Shown here: one piece after another, positions 38,542 to 48,267 of the stretch
Position numbering within the stretch: position 1 is the first letter of the stretch
Layout: each line of letters starts with the position of its first letter
From: Embiotoca jacksoni
Lineage: Eukaryota; Chordata; Actinopteri; Embiotocidae
Reading direction: 5' to 3'
Length of the DNA: 64,000 bases
Assembly (NCBI GenBank): GCA_022577435.1
Contig: JAKOON010000018.1
Span: 747,501 to 811,500, forward strand
The notes under the pieces: model-generated
The model's input: only the letters and a program-made list of their open reading frames with translations
What the model was told of the DNA's origin: nothing
The model's database searches: none
Translations under genes and position numbers: made by a program

Positions 38542-41320
38542 TTACTATTTCAAATGGAGTTAGTCCATTTTCAGTTGGGGTTATTCTCATGTACATTTTT
38601 ACCAGATCTATACATTCTGGCCAGGTCCTTCCTGTTTGCTCCATAGTTTTTCGTAGCCTTAATTTCACCGTACCGTTTGCTCTTTCCACTAACCCTGCAC
38701 TTTGTGGATGGTACGAGCAATGATTTTTTAATGTTATTCCTAAGTGTTGCGCTAGGTATGTTATCACATCATTTACAAAGTGTGAGCCATTATCACTGTA
38801 TATTATTCTAGGAATGCCATGCTGTGGGATGATGTTTTTGCATATAGCTTTAGCTACTGTTATAGCATCTGCCTTTCTGCTTGGGATAATCTCCACCCAT
38901 TTGGAGAATGGGCATATCAGAACCAAACAATATTGGAAGTTATTATTTTTATTTAATTCAATAAAATCCATGTGTATTATTTCAAACGGGTGTTCAGCTC
39001 TCGGGAATACACCGCGTTTTGGTCTGACGTTTCCTTGGGAGTTATGTTTACAGCAGATTAAGCATGATCTACAAAAATTTTTTGAGTATGAATTGAATCC
39101 TATTGTATAGAAATGTTGATGTATCCCTTCAACCATCCCTCCTGTTGAGACATGGCAAGGCCCATGACTCAAAATGGCTGCTGTTTTGTATAGGTTTCGT
39201 GGTAGTACAGGTTTGTTGTTTATGTGATGTATGCCGTTTTGTATTTGTGCTCCATTTTTTAACCATAGCTGTTTTTCTGTTGTTGGTGAATTCGCTTGCA
39301 TATCTATTAAAATTTCATTAGATATTGGTTCGATTTCCTCGTTTGGTTTCTGATGGACTATGGTGTATATGCCATATTGTCCTGTTGCTGCTTCTTTGGC
39401 TGTTTTATCGGCAAATGCATTGCCTTTGCTTACTCTGTCCGTTTTCTTTGTATGCGCTGCACATTTGCATACTGCGATTCTTTTTGGTAACAGGACTGCT
39501 TTAAGGAGTTCTTTTAATAAGTCCGCATGCTCGACAGGTTTTCCTGTGGATGTGGTCATTCCTCTCCGTGACCATTGGGCTGCGAATAAATGCAGTGTAG
39601 AAAATGCATATTGACTATCAGTATATATAGTGACGCTCTGATCTTGTGCTATTTTGCATGCTTCTGTTAAGGCTATAACTTCAGCCGCCTGGGCTGAGAG
39701 GTTCGAGGCTAATTTTTTCGCCTGTGCAATTTCTTTGTCTGTGACTACAGCGAATCCTGTTTGTGTTTTTCCATCTGGTGACTTTGAGCTTGAACCATCA
39801 ACATACAATGTCATACCCTCTGTTAGGGGTATGTCGGTTAAGTCTGGTCTGGGTTTGCACATTTGTTCTGTCAAGGCTTTACAGTTGTGTGGTGTACCAT
39901 CTTCTGGCGTGGGCATGAGTGTGGATGGATTTAATGTGGTGCATCGCTTCAGAGTTATGTGTGGCTGTGATAGCAGTAACGATATTATAGCAAGATGTCT
40001 TGCTGGTGATAAGAATGTCATTTTAGTTTGTGTCATCAGAACATCCACCTCGTGTGTGACTAGTAGTGTTAATTGGTGAAACAACACCACTTCCGCGGAG
40101 CACTGTACGGCTTGTGCTGCTGCGCATACTGCTCTTACACACGGGGGTAGTGCACACGCCACTGGGTCCAATCTTTTAGAGTAGAAAGCTACTGGCTTCA
40201 TTTTTCCTCCATATTCTTGTGTCAGTACTGATGTCATAAACGGACCTTTGCAGTCCACTGTTTGTGTGAAAGGTTTATCATAGTCCGGTAGTCCCAGAAC
40301 CGTGGTACTGGTTAATGCTTGTTTAAGGGCTACTAATGCTGTTTCTCCTTCCAGTGACCATTTAATCTTTTCAGAGAGGTTCATTGGACTTGCATAGATG
40401 AGATCTAGCAGGGGTTGAGTCTGCTCTGCGTAGTTTGGGATCCATAATCTACAGTAGTTACATAACCCTAGGAATTGCATCATTTGTCGTTTAGTTTGTG
40501 GTTTTGGTGTCTGCGTTATAGCTTGTTTCCTTTCTTCTTGTATGCGTCTTCCGTCACCACTGACCACATGACCTAAAAAGGTCACTTCCTCTTGCACCCA
40601 CTGTAGTTTAGACAGTGATGCCTTATTTCCTGTTTGAGCGAGGTGTTTCAGCAATGCTATGGACGTGTGTATGCAGTGTTCCTTGGTGTCTGCTGCAATC
40701 AATATGTCATCGACATACACTATCACCTGTGAATGTTCAGGTGTAGGGAAATCTGCCAAGCAGTTCTGTATTGCCATTGAAAATATAGTGGGGCTATCAC
40801 AGTACCCTTGTGGGAGCCTGGTGTACGTATATTTTCTTCCTTCTATTGTAAATCCGAACCACCCCTGTGAATCTTTGTCCACTGGGATGGAGAAAAATGC
40901 GTTGCTTAGATCTACTACCGTAAACACCTTTTTATCTGCTTTCAACTGATTCAATAATGTGTGTGGGTCTGGTACACATGGGGCCATACTCTCAACAGCT
41001 TCATTGACCGCTCTTAAATCTTGAATCATCCTCCAATTGTCTGAATCTGCCTTTCTAACTGGAAAAATAGGTGTATTACATGTAGCTTCGGGGGCTTCTA
41101 TTAAGATTCCTGCTCTTATCATGTCTTTTATTACTGGTTTGATGCCTTTTTCGGCATCCGGTTTTAATGGGTATTGACGCACTCTTGGCCTATAATTTGT
41201 TTTGGCTTTAATTTTTACCGGTTTTACTGTAGTCATTAATCCTACATCTGTTTTCCCTTTTGACCAGAATGACGATGGGACTTGCGTCAATTCAGGATAG
41301 TTCTTTAGATCAGTTATATA
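38468..41320 (-). CDS. pol: ERV pol: reverse transcriptase, RNase H, integrase core
   Basis: In the 940-residue open stretch from 41290: RT with VVDLSNAFF (D127) and YVDD (192-195); RNase H with D498, E537, D558 and D628; integrase zinc finger H709/H713/C740/C743; catalytic D775, D833, E869. All expected acidic residues are present. The frame is open back to the UGA at 41321-41323, so it continues the gag-pro frame. The frame ends at 38468, shortly after the A9 run, before the integrase C-terminal domain. Confidence 0.95.
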   Translation of the reverse strand, partial: YITDLKNYPELTQVPSSFWSKGKTDVGLMTTVKPVKIKAKTNYRPRVRQYPLKPDAEKGIKPVIKDMIRAGILIEAPEATCNTPIFPVRKADSDNWRMIQDLRAVNEAVESMAPCVPDPHTLLNQLKADKKVFTVVDLSNAFFSIPVDKDSQGWFGFTIEGRKYTYTRLPQGYCDSPTIFSMAIQNCLADFPTPEHSQVIVYVDDILIAADTKEHCIHTSIALLKHLAQTGNKASLSKLQWVQEEVTFLGHVVSGDGRRIQEERKQAITQTPKPQTKRQMMQFLGLCNYCRLWIPNYAEQTQPLLDLIYASPMNLSEKIKWSLEGETALVALKQALTSTTVLGLPDYDKPFTQTVDCKGPFMTSVLTQEYGGKMKPVAFYSKRLDPVACALPPCVRAVCAAAQAVQCSAEVVLFHQLTLLVTHEVDVLMTQTKMTFLSPARHLAIISLLLSQPHITLKRCTTLNPSTLMPTPEDGTPHNCKALTEQMCKPRPDLTDIPLTEGMTLYVDGSSSKSPDGKTQTGFAVVTDKEIAQAKKLASNLSAQAAEVIALTEACKIAQDQSVTIYTDSQYAFSTLHLFAAQWSRRGMTTSTGKPVEHADLLKELLKAVLLPKRIAVCKCAAHTKKTDRVSKGNAFADKTAKEAATGQYGIYTIVHQKPNEEIEPISNEILIDMQANSPTTEKQLWLKNGAQIQNGIHHINNKPVLPRNLYKTAAILSHGPCHVSTGGMVEGIHQHFYTIGFNSYSKNFCRSCLICCKHNSQGNVRPKRGVFPRAEHPFEIIHMDFIELNKNNNFQYCLVLICPFSKWVEIIPSRKADAITVAKAICKNIIPQHGIPRIIYSDNGSHFVNDVITYLAQHLGITLKNHCSYHPQSAGLVERANGTVKLRLRKTMEQTGRTWPECIDLVKMYMRITPTENGLTPFEIVNGRPFKLPLFYDDEKKRTRRKHIN

Positions 41321-42304
41321 TCATTCAACTACATCGTCCTCATACGCGGACAGATGTACATGGGGTGACACAGCTACAACCCAGCCCAACACTTTCCTGT
41401 ACATCGTCCCAGTTTCATTTACTTCCCACCCTTTTTCCGCTCTTTCCCAGGTCTGGGTTCTTTCTCCTTTGGTTATAAATGGGCCTATCTCTTTCCATTC
41501 GAACTTTTTAGGTTTGGTAATAGAGACGTGTGGTACGATTCCATAGTTTATGTATAGTTCTTGTGCTGGTTTTGACAACACGACGCTACACCCTGTTTTT
41601 CCCTTCCCATCAGTGTACATTGCTTTGAGTGTGATTCTCTGAGGTCCTAATTTTTGAACTTTCTCATTGTATGGTAGGTCTGGCCCTGGGGTGTGCTTGA
41701 ACCTCAGTGTCACGTGCATCTGGTCTGCGTGTTGTTCTTGATACTGGCCTGTTTGTTTTTTCCTTGCAAACTTTAGGAGTTGTTCTCCAGTGTGAGTAGG
41801 GTCTGGTTGAGGCATGTCGAGGGACCAGTAGTAACAAGGTTCGCTATGATTCTGCACCACTAGTGTGTCGACAGCCTCCCCTTTCCCCACTGCGACCATT
41901 CCTTTAGAGGTAGGAACTATAGATATTTTCATAGCTAAGAGTAAGTCTCTCCCTAACAGGTTGACTGGACACTCAGGACAGATTACCACTGAACTTCGGG
42001 TTTCCTCTCCTGATTGTGAGTCTCGTATCCATACCGGTTTGGATGTGCGATGACAGTTAAGCTGTCCATTTGCGGATTTCACAAAAATCCGTCCATTTGA
42101 TGGTGTTAAACCAGGTACGTGTTGTTTTAAAACTGTTTTGTCTGCACCTGAATCACATAAAAATGTGATGGGTTTTCCGTTTACTTCTAATTCTCTTGTG
42201 GGTTTTTCATGATCTCCCGAGAAATTTAATAATACTTCTGTAAGATCTAGTATGGGTGTCTCGTCCACACTACCTTGATCCTTTCCTCCCTTTTCCTTCT
42301 CTAG
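41321..42304 (-). CDS. pro: ERV protease region of gag-pro-pol
   Basis: Same frame as gag, opened directly after the gag UGA; it has no ATG of its own at the start. Aspartic protease marks are FLCDSGADKTVL (active-site DSGA) and LLGRDLL (flap/helix region), spaced as in retroviral proteases. About 200 further residues of less recognisable linker lead to a UGA at 41321-41323. It would be made only as part of a readthrough fusion. Confidence 0.88.
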   Translation of the reverse strand, partial: LEKEKGGKDQGSVDETPILDLTEVLLNFSGDHEKPTRELEVNGKPITFLCDSGADKTVLKQHVPGLTPSNGRIFVKSANGQLNCHRTSKPVWIRDSQSGEETRSSVVICPECPVNLLGRDLLLAMKISIVPTSKGMVAVGKGEAVDTLVVQNHSEPCYYWSLDMPQPDPTHTGEQLLKFARKKQTGQYQEQHADQMHVTLRFKHTPGPDLPYNEKVQKLGPQRITLKAMYTDGKGKTGCSVVLSKPAQELYINYGIVPHVSITKPKKFEWKEIGPFITKGERTQTWERAEKGWEVNETGTMYRKVLGWVVAVSPHVHLSAYEDDVVE

Positions 42305-43870
42305 TCATCTATTGTGAAATGGGTTGTGTGGGAGTGACTGCTCGTATTCTTCGTCATGTTGGTCAGAGTTGTCTTCTGCTCTGCAGTCTCGTGCATAGTG
42401 TCCTTTTTTGCCACACCTCCAACAGCTGTCATCCCTATCTCCGGGGTAGCGCAGTGGAGCCCATCCTCCTCTGCCTCTCCCCCTTCCTCCACGCCCCCTG
42501 CCTCTGGGCGGGCCGAGGAAAAAGACTTGTGATGGTTCCTCATAGTCTAATAAGTATGTGGCTGCTGTTTCTGCCGTCCTTTTCTTTTTCTTTTTTATAA
42601 TACTTTGGGCGTGTTGAGCCCAGTTCATACATGGGACGAGTCCGTCTGTCGGGTGGTTAACATTGTGTTTTTTGATAAAGTCAGCTATGCTCTGGTGGAG
42701 GCCTGACATCAGAGCCTGTTTTAATTGTTGTTGATATGGGCCATCTGGATTACCGTCGTCGTGTAGTCCGCTGTTCTGTCTGAACACTCCCTCCAGTCTT
42801 GTCCTGTACTCATGTACGTCCTCTCCTTCTTTTTGTCTACATTGTGCTATTTTAGCGTAGTCTGGTCTCCGTCGGAATACTTCGGTCATGCTGTCATACA
42901 CGGGTTGTATCTGGGCATTTAGTTCTGCTGTACCGTAGCCTAGGACGTTACCATCCGCTGCTTTCCCTGTGTACACTCTTCTTACTCTATTCCAATTATA
43001 TGTGAGACATCTTTTAAACGTTTGTTCTACTTCTATGCCATTTAGGCGGTAGGAGTCTCTTAACTGTTTATGTCTCTCTATCCATCCCTCCACATCAGTG
43101 ACATAGTCTCCTAAGCTTTTACATGCTTCCGCACATTCGCTCTCCGTCCATGGTCTGTATACGTCAATAGTTCGTTCTTGGTCACCGTTTATGCCGAAAT
43201 GAGGGTTAGCCACCGCCATTAGGGGGTATGTTTCAGTGTTATATTTTGGTGGGGGGTCGGGTCCTGTGCCACAGCCTTCACATTCGTTGTTTTTTTTCGT
43301 TATGCCGTATTTTTCTTTATAGGCTGTCAACACTGGATACGTGCCAGTTGCCCTAGCTGTCTGACTTCTAGTTCTTATGGGACTAGTTAGTCTAGCTGCA
43401 GTCGGGCCTATTTCGTTTATCACTTTTTGTTCCTCTTCTTCTTCCTGTTGTCTCTGGCGCTCCTCTTCTGCGTCTAATCTTTCCAACGCTCTAACTGCTC
43501 TCTCTGCTTCTTCCCTCCGCTGTCTATGTATATCAGACGGGGGTCCTGTCTCTTCATCCTGATTTACGACTGCCGTGGCTTGCAGTGTAGTACGCTTATC
43601 TCTCCCTGCTTTTTTCCTTTTTTTTACTTGCTCTAACCATTTTCTAGCTACACTTAACTGTTCTTCCTTTCGCCGCTTGTTTTTCCCTGTCTTTCCCGAC
43701 ACATTCAGTATCAATCCTTCTACTACTTTCTTACATTGCCCTTCCATTAATCTTCCGTCAAAATCAAACTTTTTCTTCCAGTTGTCTAGGAATCTGGTGC
43801 TGCCTGGATATGCCCGTTCCATAAACTTGGCGTCTCCCTCTAAGGCAGGCTTACTGTTTTCACTCCCCAT
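42305..43870 (-). CDS. gag: ERV Gag polyprotein
   Basis: 521 residues from an ATG at 43870. The N-terminal MGSENSK offers a myristoylation glycine. A charged coiled-coil-like segment lies at 112-150, PPPKY at 206-210 fits a PPxY late domain, and a capsid-like region follows. An Arg/Gly-rich stretch precedes one CCHC zinc knuckle, CWRCGKKGHYARDC, near residue 483. It ends with UGA at 42305-42307; the following codons are CUA GAG and stay open into the protease. Confidence 0.93.
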   Translation of the reverse strand: MGSENSKPALEGDAKFMERAYPGSTRFLDNWKKKFDFDGRLMEGQCKKVVEGLILNVSGKTGKNKRRKEEQLSVARKWLEQVKKRKKAGRDKRTTLQATAVVNQDEETGPPSDIHRQRREEAERAVRALERLDAEEERQRQQEEEEEQKVINEIGPTAARLTSPIRTRSQTARATGTYPVLTAYKEKYGITKKNNECEGCGTGPDPPPKYNTETYPLMAVANPHFGINGDQERTIDVYRPWTESECAEACKSLGDYVTDVEGWIERHKQLRDSYRLNGIEVEQTFKRCLTYNWNRVRRVYTGKAADGNVLGYGTAELNAQIQPVYDSMTEVFRRRPDYAKIAQCRQKEGEDVHEYRTRLEGVFRQNSGLHDDGNPDGPYQQQLKQALMSGLHQSIADFIKKHNVNHPTDGLVPCMNWAQHAQSIIKKKKKRTAETAATYLLDYEEPSQVFFLGPPRGRGRGGRGRGRGGWAPLRYPGDRDDSCWRCGKKGHYARDCRAEDNSDQHDEEYEQSLPHNPFHNR

Positions 43871-44451
43871 TATGTCAATATTCTTTGTGTCCTTTACAGA
43901 CTACGTGTCTTTTTCAGGACCTATTTTCCTTAATCCACTACTATGTGTACTTTAACAGACCACAGGATTACGTTTACACCGTTAGGTTTCCTCCTGTGCT
44001 GTTGTTTCCACTAGTGGCATTCTCACACACACACACACACACACACACACATTCACTCGAGCTCTCTGTTAACCTCCCTTACGGCGGAGTGACCTAATTG
44101 ACCTCCCTTACGGCGGAGTTACCTACCGAATTGACCTCCCTTACGGCGGAGTTACCTAATTTACCTCCCTTACGGCGGAGTTACCTAATTTACCTCCCTT
44201 ACGGCGGAGTTACCTAATTGCGCATTCACGGTTATAGAGCCGTACTCTTTCCTTACTTTGGCGTTGTTTCTGTCTCCCTGGGTGATTCAGGATCCCGTCA
44301 ATCGTCGTCCACCAAGGGGAGTTCAGACATTAAAGCACCGGCCTGGCCACGAATTCACGCCCCAGGTCTTTTTGCAGGCATCCTAGATGTCCTGGCTGTC
44401 GACAGACTCCGGTGTGTCCTCTCCCTCCTCACTGGGCGGCGATATCTTGGG
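43871..44451 (-). other. ERV leader (untranslated, packaging region)
   Basis: About 0.6 kb between primer site and gag with no long frame. It contains a (CA)n tract at 44022-44050 and a 29-bp tandem repeat. Confidence 0.75.
44072..44220 (-). repeat. 29-bp tandem repeat in the ERV leader
   Basis: Five units starting at 44072, 44101, 44134, 44163 and 44192 (ACCTCCCTTACGGCGGAGTT on the + strand). One unit carries 5 extra bases. On the - strand most units contain TAG|GTAACT and CC|GTAAGG, both donor-like. Confidence 0.9.
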
Positions 44452-44469
44452 ATCCGGCTCGAAGGACCA
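44452..44469 (-). promoter_or_regulatory. ERV primer binding site, tRNA-Tyr type
   Basis: Minus-strand TGGTCCTTCGAGCCGGAT matches the 3' 18 nt of vertebrate tRNA-Tyr (CCA included). It starts 7 nt inside the 5' LTR end, a wider gap than usual. Confidence 0.8.
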
Positions 44470-44476
44470 AGTTGTA

Positions 44477-44979
44477 TGTTAGGTTCAGAACCGTAACATA
44501 GCGCTGATAGGATAAGAATCAAACCCACAGTCAGACAAAAACAAAGCTTGACACGATATCTGAGTTTTACTTGCAGCAAGGGAAGTCCGTGCAGGGTCTT
44601 AGAGTTGTAAGCTCTTCACCTGGCATCAGCCAACTCCGAATCAGACTTCCCTCTTTGCTCCTTTTATTGTATACATGGGGTTACAAAACATCACGTGATT
44701 ATATTCCTATAAGTATGTGCACATGTTGTATAACTTGAGTGCATAGGGGTTCAATGCTCTTCATACCTTATGGGTATGTTTTCTTTTAACCTATGTGCTC
44801 TACTAAATTAAAGCCAGTTCCTCCTCCTCCGGGATGATGTGTGCTGTCAGAAAGGAATTCGTTATCTATGCATGTAGTAGTGACCTTTCAACTGCTACCT
44901 ACATAGACCAAAGGAAACTTTTGCACACATGGTAGTACTTAATTTACACACTGACAATGAGCTACTGTTTTTCCTAACA
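44477..44979 (-). repeat. ERV 5' LTR
   Basis: 503 bp, the counterpart of 36043-36545, followed by the second AGGTT. Confidence 0.95.
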
Positions 44980-47159
44980 AGGTTTCACATCTTCATGTTC
45001 TGGACTGTAAACTACAGTATTTGTAATCACTGGTGCAGTTCCCATTCAACGTAGTCTGTTTGGCAGCATGATTCCTGGCTTGTGGTATTGCTGTGAAGCT
45101 TTCTGTTAAGAGAGTGAAGTTTCACCAGGATGAAGAACAGCCATCAGTCCTCGTTATCAGTCACTACACAGTCTCCGGTCTGTCCTCTGTCCTCCGTCCT
45201 CTTCAGCAGAGTTTGTCCAGTTCAACGTTAACGAACGTGAACTCAACAGCTTCACATTTCTACCTTCATCCTCTGCTCCAGGTTCAGTTAGTTCTTCTTC
45301 ACAGATGTGCTACCTCGGGTCGGTCCCTCTCTGGATCCCAAATCCAGCTATTTTATATTCTCCCTTCTGCTCGCTCAACCTGGTTACTACCGTAGTTTGA
45401 GGGTTGATTTGACTTCGGCACTCCAAAGTGAAAGTGCAGCTTCGGGCTCTTCTCCTTAGTGTTGATGCTTCCAGTACAATTAGCAGAAAACGTCTGATGG
45501 AGGCCGACCCAAAGGAAAAGGAAAGCTGTTCTTCAACCATTTGTAGTAGAAGCATGAGTTTGGTCTCTTTTAAAGGAAACACTGTGAAGTTTGAACCCCG
45601 ACAGTCAGAGTCACTACAGGTGTTACTGACACTGACTTCTACAAGGTTGAACACACAAAGGTTTGTAATTCTGGCCTGAATTCTTTTTGTAAAAACGTGC
45701 CTGTAAATGACTGAAGCTGTGAGGTATCAGCTGGACAACACAATGAGGCTCCAGTATGAAATCTGACCTCGTCCAGATTCAAAGGTGACAACAATAATAC
45801 AGAAAGATCATGTTTTACATGTTTTTTTTCTGAGGGTATATGTCCAGTCGTTTCCAAAGAAAATGAAGACATAAATAGTTTGGTGGAAAATGTCATTTAC
45901 ATGAAAAAAGAACGGATCAAACTATTTCCAAAAACACATATGAGCACTATAAAGTTTGTAAAAGGTCCATCTGACATCGTTTTCATGATAAAAGTCTTAA
46001 AAATCAGCCATCCAAACATTTCAGCCCAAACACACGACGCACAGGAAGAGAGTGGAGGATTACTATCTTGACAGCCAAAGAGTCAGGAAGCCGAAGAACC
46101 GCCCCTGAAAGACAAATATCCTGTTCAGAATCTCATTGGTTATACAAAGCGTCAATCATCGCCGAAGTAGCTTGTGATTGGCTGCAGATGTAAACAACAG
46201 AAGAGGGGTGGACACTTTCACTCAACACGCGCTCCGGTTGGCTTCAGGCTGGAGACGGGATTTAGAGGGTCTTATTGGCTCAGTGAGGTGTCAATCAAAC
46301 GGCGTCGGCCAAATTAGGTAGCGTGTAGATCAGACAAGGCAGAGCTGGCTTTGTGTCAGGACCCCTGCTGTGTTCCTGGACAATCTGGAGATTGATGAAC
46401 ACAACGTGTTGTTCCAAACGACGCCACCACGGCTCGTGTTTCTTCCGGATAGATTCCTGCTTTTTGGACTGAATACTTTGCTGGATTTACTGGACCTTTG
46501 CTGACTGAACCAGAACGGTTCTGTTGGACTGTTCCGGGTCAGTGTGGGACTCTGAGGCTGTTTTGTTGAGTTACATCTAAACTGTAATCGTTTGTTAGTT
46601 TAGTAGTGGTCTGACAGCTGTTTACTTTCCAAACACAGTCTGAACATATCTATTACAATTTATGATGATCGGACAAATCATTAACGAATTATAGCCAATT
46701 TCCTTCTAAGCTCCGCCCCTCTGAAAGTTATTGGTCAATATCTTGAAATCCAAATAAGACATTAAAAAGCTTCATCCAACTTTTAACCAGCTTTGTCTGA
46801 TGAGCTCCAGATAAGTTGGTGGCATTGGGACCTACGGTTTAGGAGACTTCAAAATGTGTGAAATGGAATTTTTAAACCTTAATTATAGCGTCAACATTTT
46901 TCTGATTTTGGTCATCTTTCTTCAGCAAGTCACACACATCATTTCCAGTCATTGTGCCAACTTTCATGTTTCTAGCTCATTCCAGCTCATGAGAATTTGA
47001 ACTGTGGCAGAAGACAAATAACAACTAGAATGTGCATTTCCTGCAGTAAATGGTGTGAATGCTGCGAGCTGCTGCAGCGTGCCTTAAGCTGCTGGATGCA
47101 CCGGTTCTGCTGCTGCAGCTGCAGTTGCGTCCTGTTTTGGAGGCAGAAAAAGGGAAAAC

Positions 47160-47395
47160 GCAGACGTGAAAGGTTGGCCCAAGCTGGTATCGAACCTGCG
47201 TACTGTTTTAGAGAAGACTTCAACACAAGGTCACACCAATACAGAGACAAGCGTCGTGCTTGGGAGGAAAGAAAGTGGAATAACATTGAAGAAACTGGAT
47301 CCAAGCTGGTATCGAACCAGACATCTCTGGCTGAGAGTTCTAGTCGTCATGTCTCTAAATCACCTGTCACATCAGATCGATGTAGACATGGACAC
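47160..47395. other. Two tRNA-B-box-like motifs in the arm (unproven)
   Basis: Minus-strand GGTTCGATACCAGCTTGG occurs twice about 125 bp apart (near 47175-47195 and 47305-47325), mirrored in the right arm. It resembles a pol III B box, but I cannot fold a convincing tRNA around either. A SINE-like origin is only a guess. Confidence 0.25.
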
Positions 47396-48182
47396 GTTCA
47401 ACACGCAAAATGTTCCTGCTCACGTTGTGAAAGGAAACAAATCATAAATGGTGCTCTGCTGCCCCCCTCTGGATTGTAACAGGAACTGAGGTTTGCTGCA
47501 TTACCTGTCAGCATGGAGGAATGAGCAGCCTTTACCTAGAAGTTGGCTTGTGATCTTCTACTTTAGCTTCACTTTCATAGCACAATACAGGAATATTATA
47601 TTATAAGAGTTTAGAGAAAACTAGAACAGAAATCAAAAGGCCTGGAAATAAACCACGACAAAGATTTTATGGAAAATGCTTCATATTTTCATATTTATAA
47701 CTCCTATCCAAATGAAAAGTAAAAGCACCATCGTCCTGAAAGAGCTGAACATTTTGATAGTTTGATTGTTTCTGTAAGTGTACGAACTGTAGCAGCATTC
47801 ACACTAATAAAGATTGAAAGATCATCATAAACCGGCACAGAAACAACAGTGTTCGGTCCGATGTGGCTTGAACCCTGATGATGAACAGAAACAGGAACCA
47901 GAAGCACCACTGCTCTGTGTCCCGGTTTATTAGAGCTCTTCTCCAGTTGAAGGAACCCAGGCTGCTATCACAGCGACTGGAGAACAGGGAAGGACGTCAT
48001 CACCTGTCTGTGGTGGGATGTTCATGCTGGGAAGTAACTGTCAATCAAAGTGTTTGTATCAATAGAAAGCTGCAGGCAGATCACAGTGTTTAATAAGAGC
48101 AGTTCATGAGTTCCTGAACAGTGGAAATAGAAGGAAGCATCATCTTCATCACAGACCGAAGAATAGCTTCACTTTCACTGTC

Positions 48183-48237
48183 TCACACACACACACACAC
48201 ACACATACACACACACACACACACAAACACACACCTC
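48183..48237 (+). repeat. (CA)n microsatellite at inner edge of left arm
   Basis: CA repeats begin where arm homology ends. Confidence 0.9.
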
Positions 48238-48257
48238 GTCCTGTCCTCCTCCACTGA

Positions 48258-48267
48258 TCACCTCCAC
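48258..48267 (-). CDS. NLR terminal coding exon (10 bp coding)
   Basis: Acceptor TTCTCTACAG, then G TGG AGG TGA. Joined to the phase-2 end of the last LRR exon this reads LR-WR-stop. It lies 76 bp from the left arm, so the 3' UTR must run into the arm; a - strand AATAAA is at 47926-47931. Confidence 0.5.

Larger units (their letters stand above)
36043..44979 (-). mobile_element. Gammaretrovirus-like endogenous retrovirus, nearly complete
   Basis: An 8.9-kb provirus in - orientation: 5' LTR 44477-44979, tRNA-Tyr primer site, leader, gag, pro, pol, env, polypurine tract, 3' LTR 36043-36545. LTR ends are TGTTAGG...CCTAACA. Flanking AGGTT (36038-36042 and 44980-44984) is a 5-bp target duplication; the right inverted-repeat arm shows the site unoccupied at about 63620-63630. 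LTRs read as identical, so insertion is recent. Breaks: in-frame UGA after gag, in-frame UGA between protease and RT, and a frame change at an A9 run late in pol. The gene order, single-knuckle Gag, same-frame gag-pol and CX6CC envelope point to a gammaretrovirus-like lineage. Confidence 0.95.
35672..48182 (+). repeat. Left arm of the 3.57-kb inverted repeat (split by ERV)
   Basis: 35672-36042 and 44985-48182, with the ERV removed, are the reverse complement of 60422-63994. Paired positions sum to 108,608 from 44985 to about 48150, and to 99,666 left of the ERV, so there is no indel over some 3.5 kb. Open frames of 60-160 codons in both arms translate identically. The only difference I found is a few bases near 48160 (a 4-bp indel). 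I see no credible gene in the arm: the 114-, 100- and 160-codon frames have no recognisable domain. Confidence 0.95.

Noticed and set aside
38526..43955. + strand frames across the ERV
   Set aside because: Antisense shadows of gag, pol and env.
47160..47395. A tRNA gene in the arm
   Set aside because: B-box-like GGTTCGATACC is present twice, but I could not form a cloverleaf or a proper A box.
45093..47479. Frames of 83-160 codons in the inverted-repeat arms as genes
   Set aside because: Identical in both arms only because the DNA is identical. No recognisable domain, overlapping frames on both strands, no splice or promoter support.
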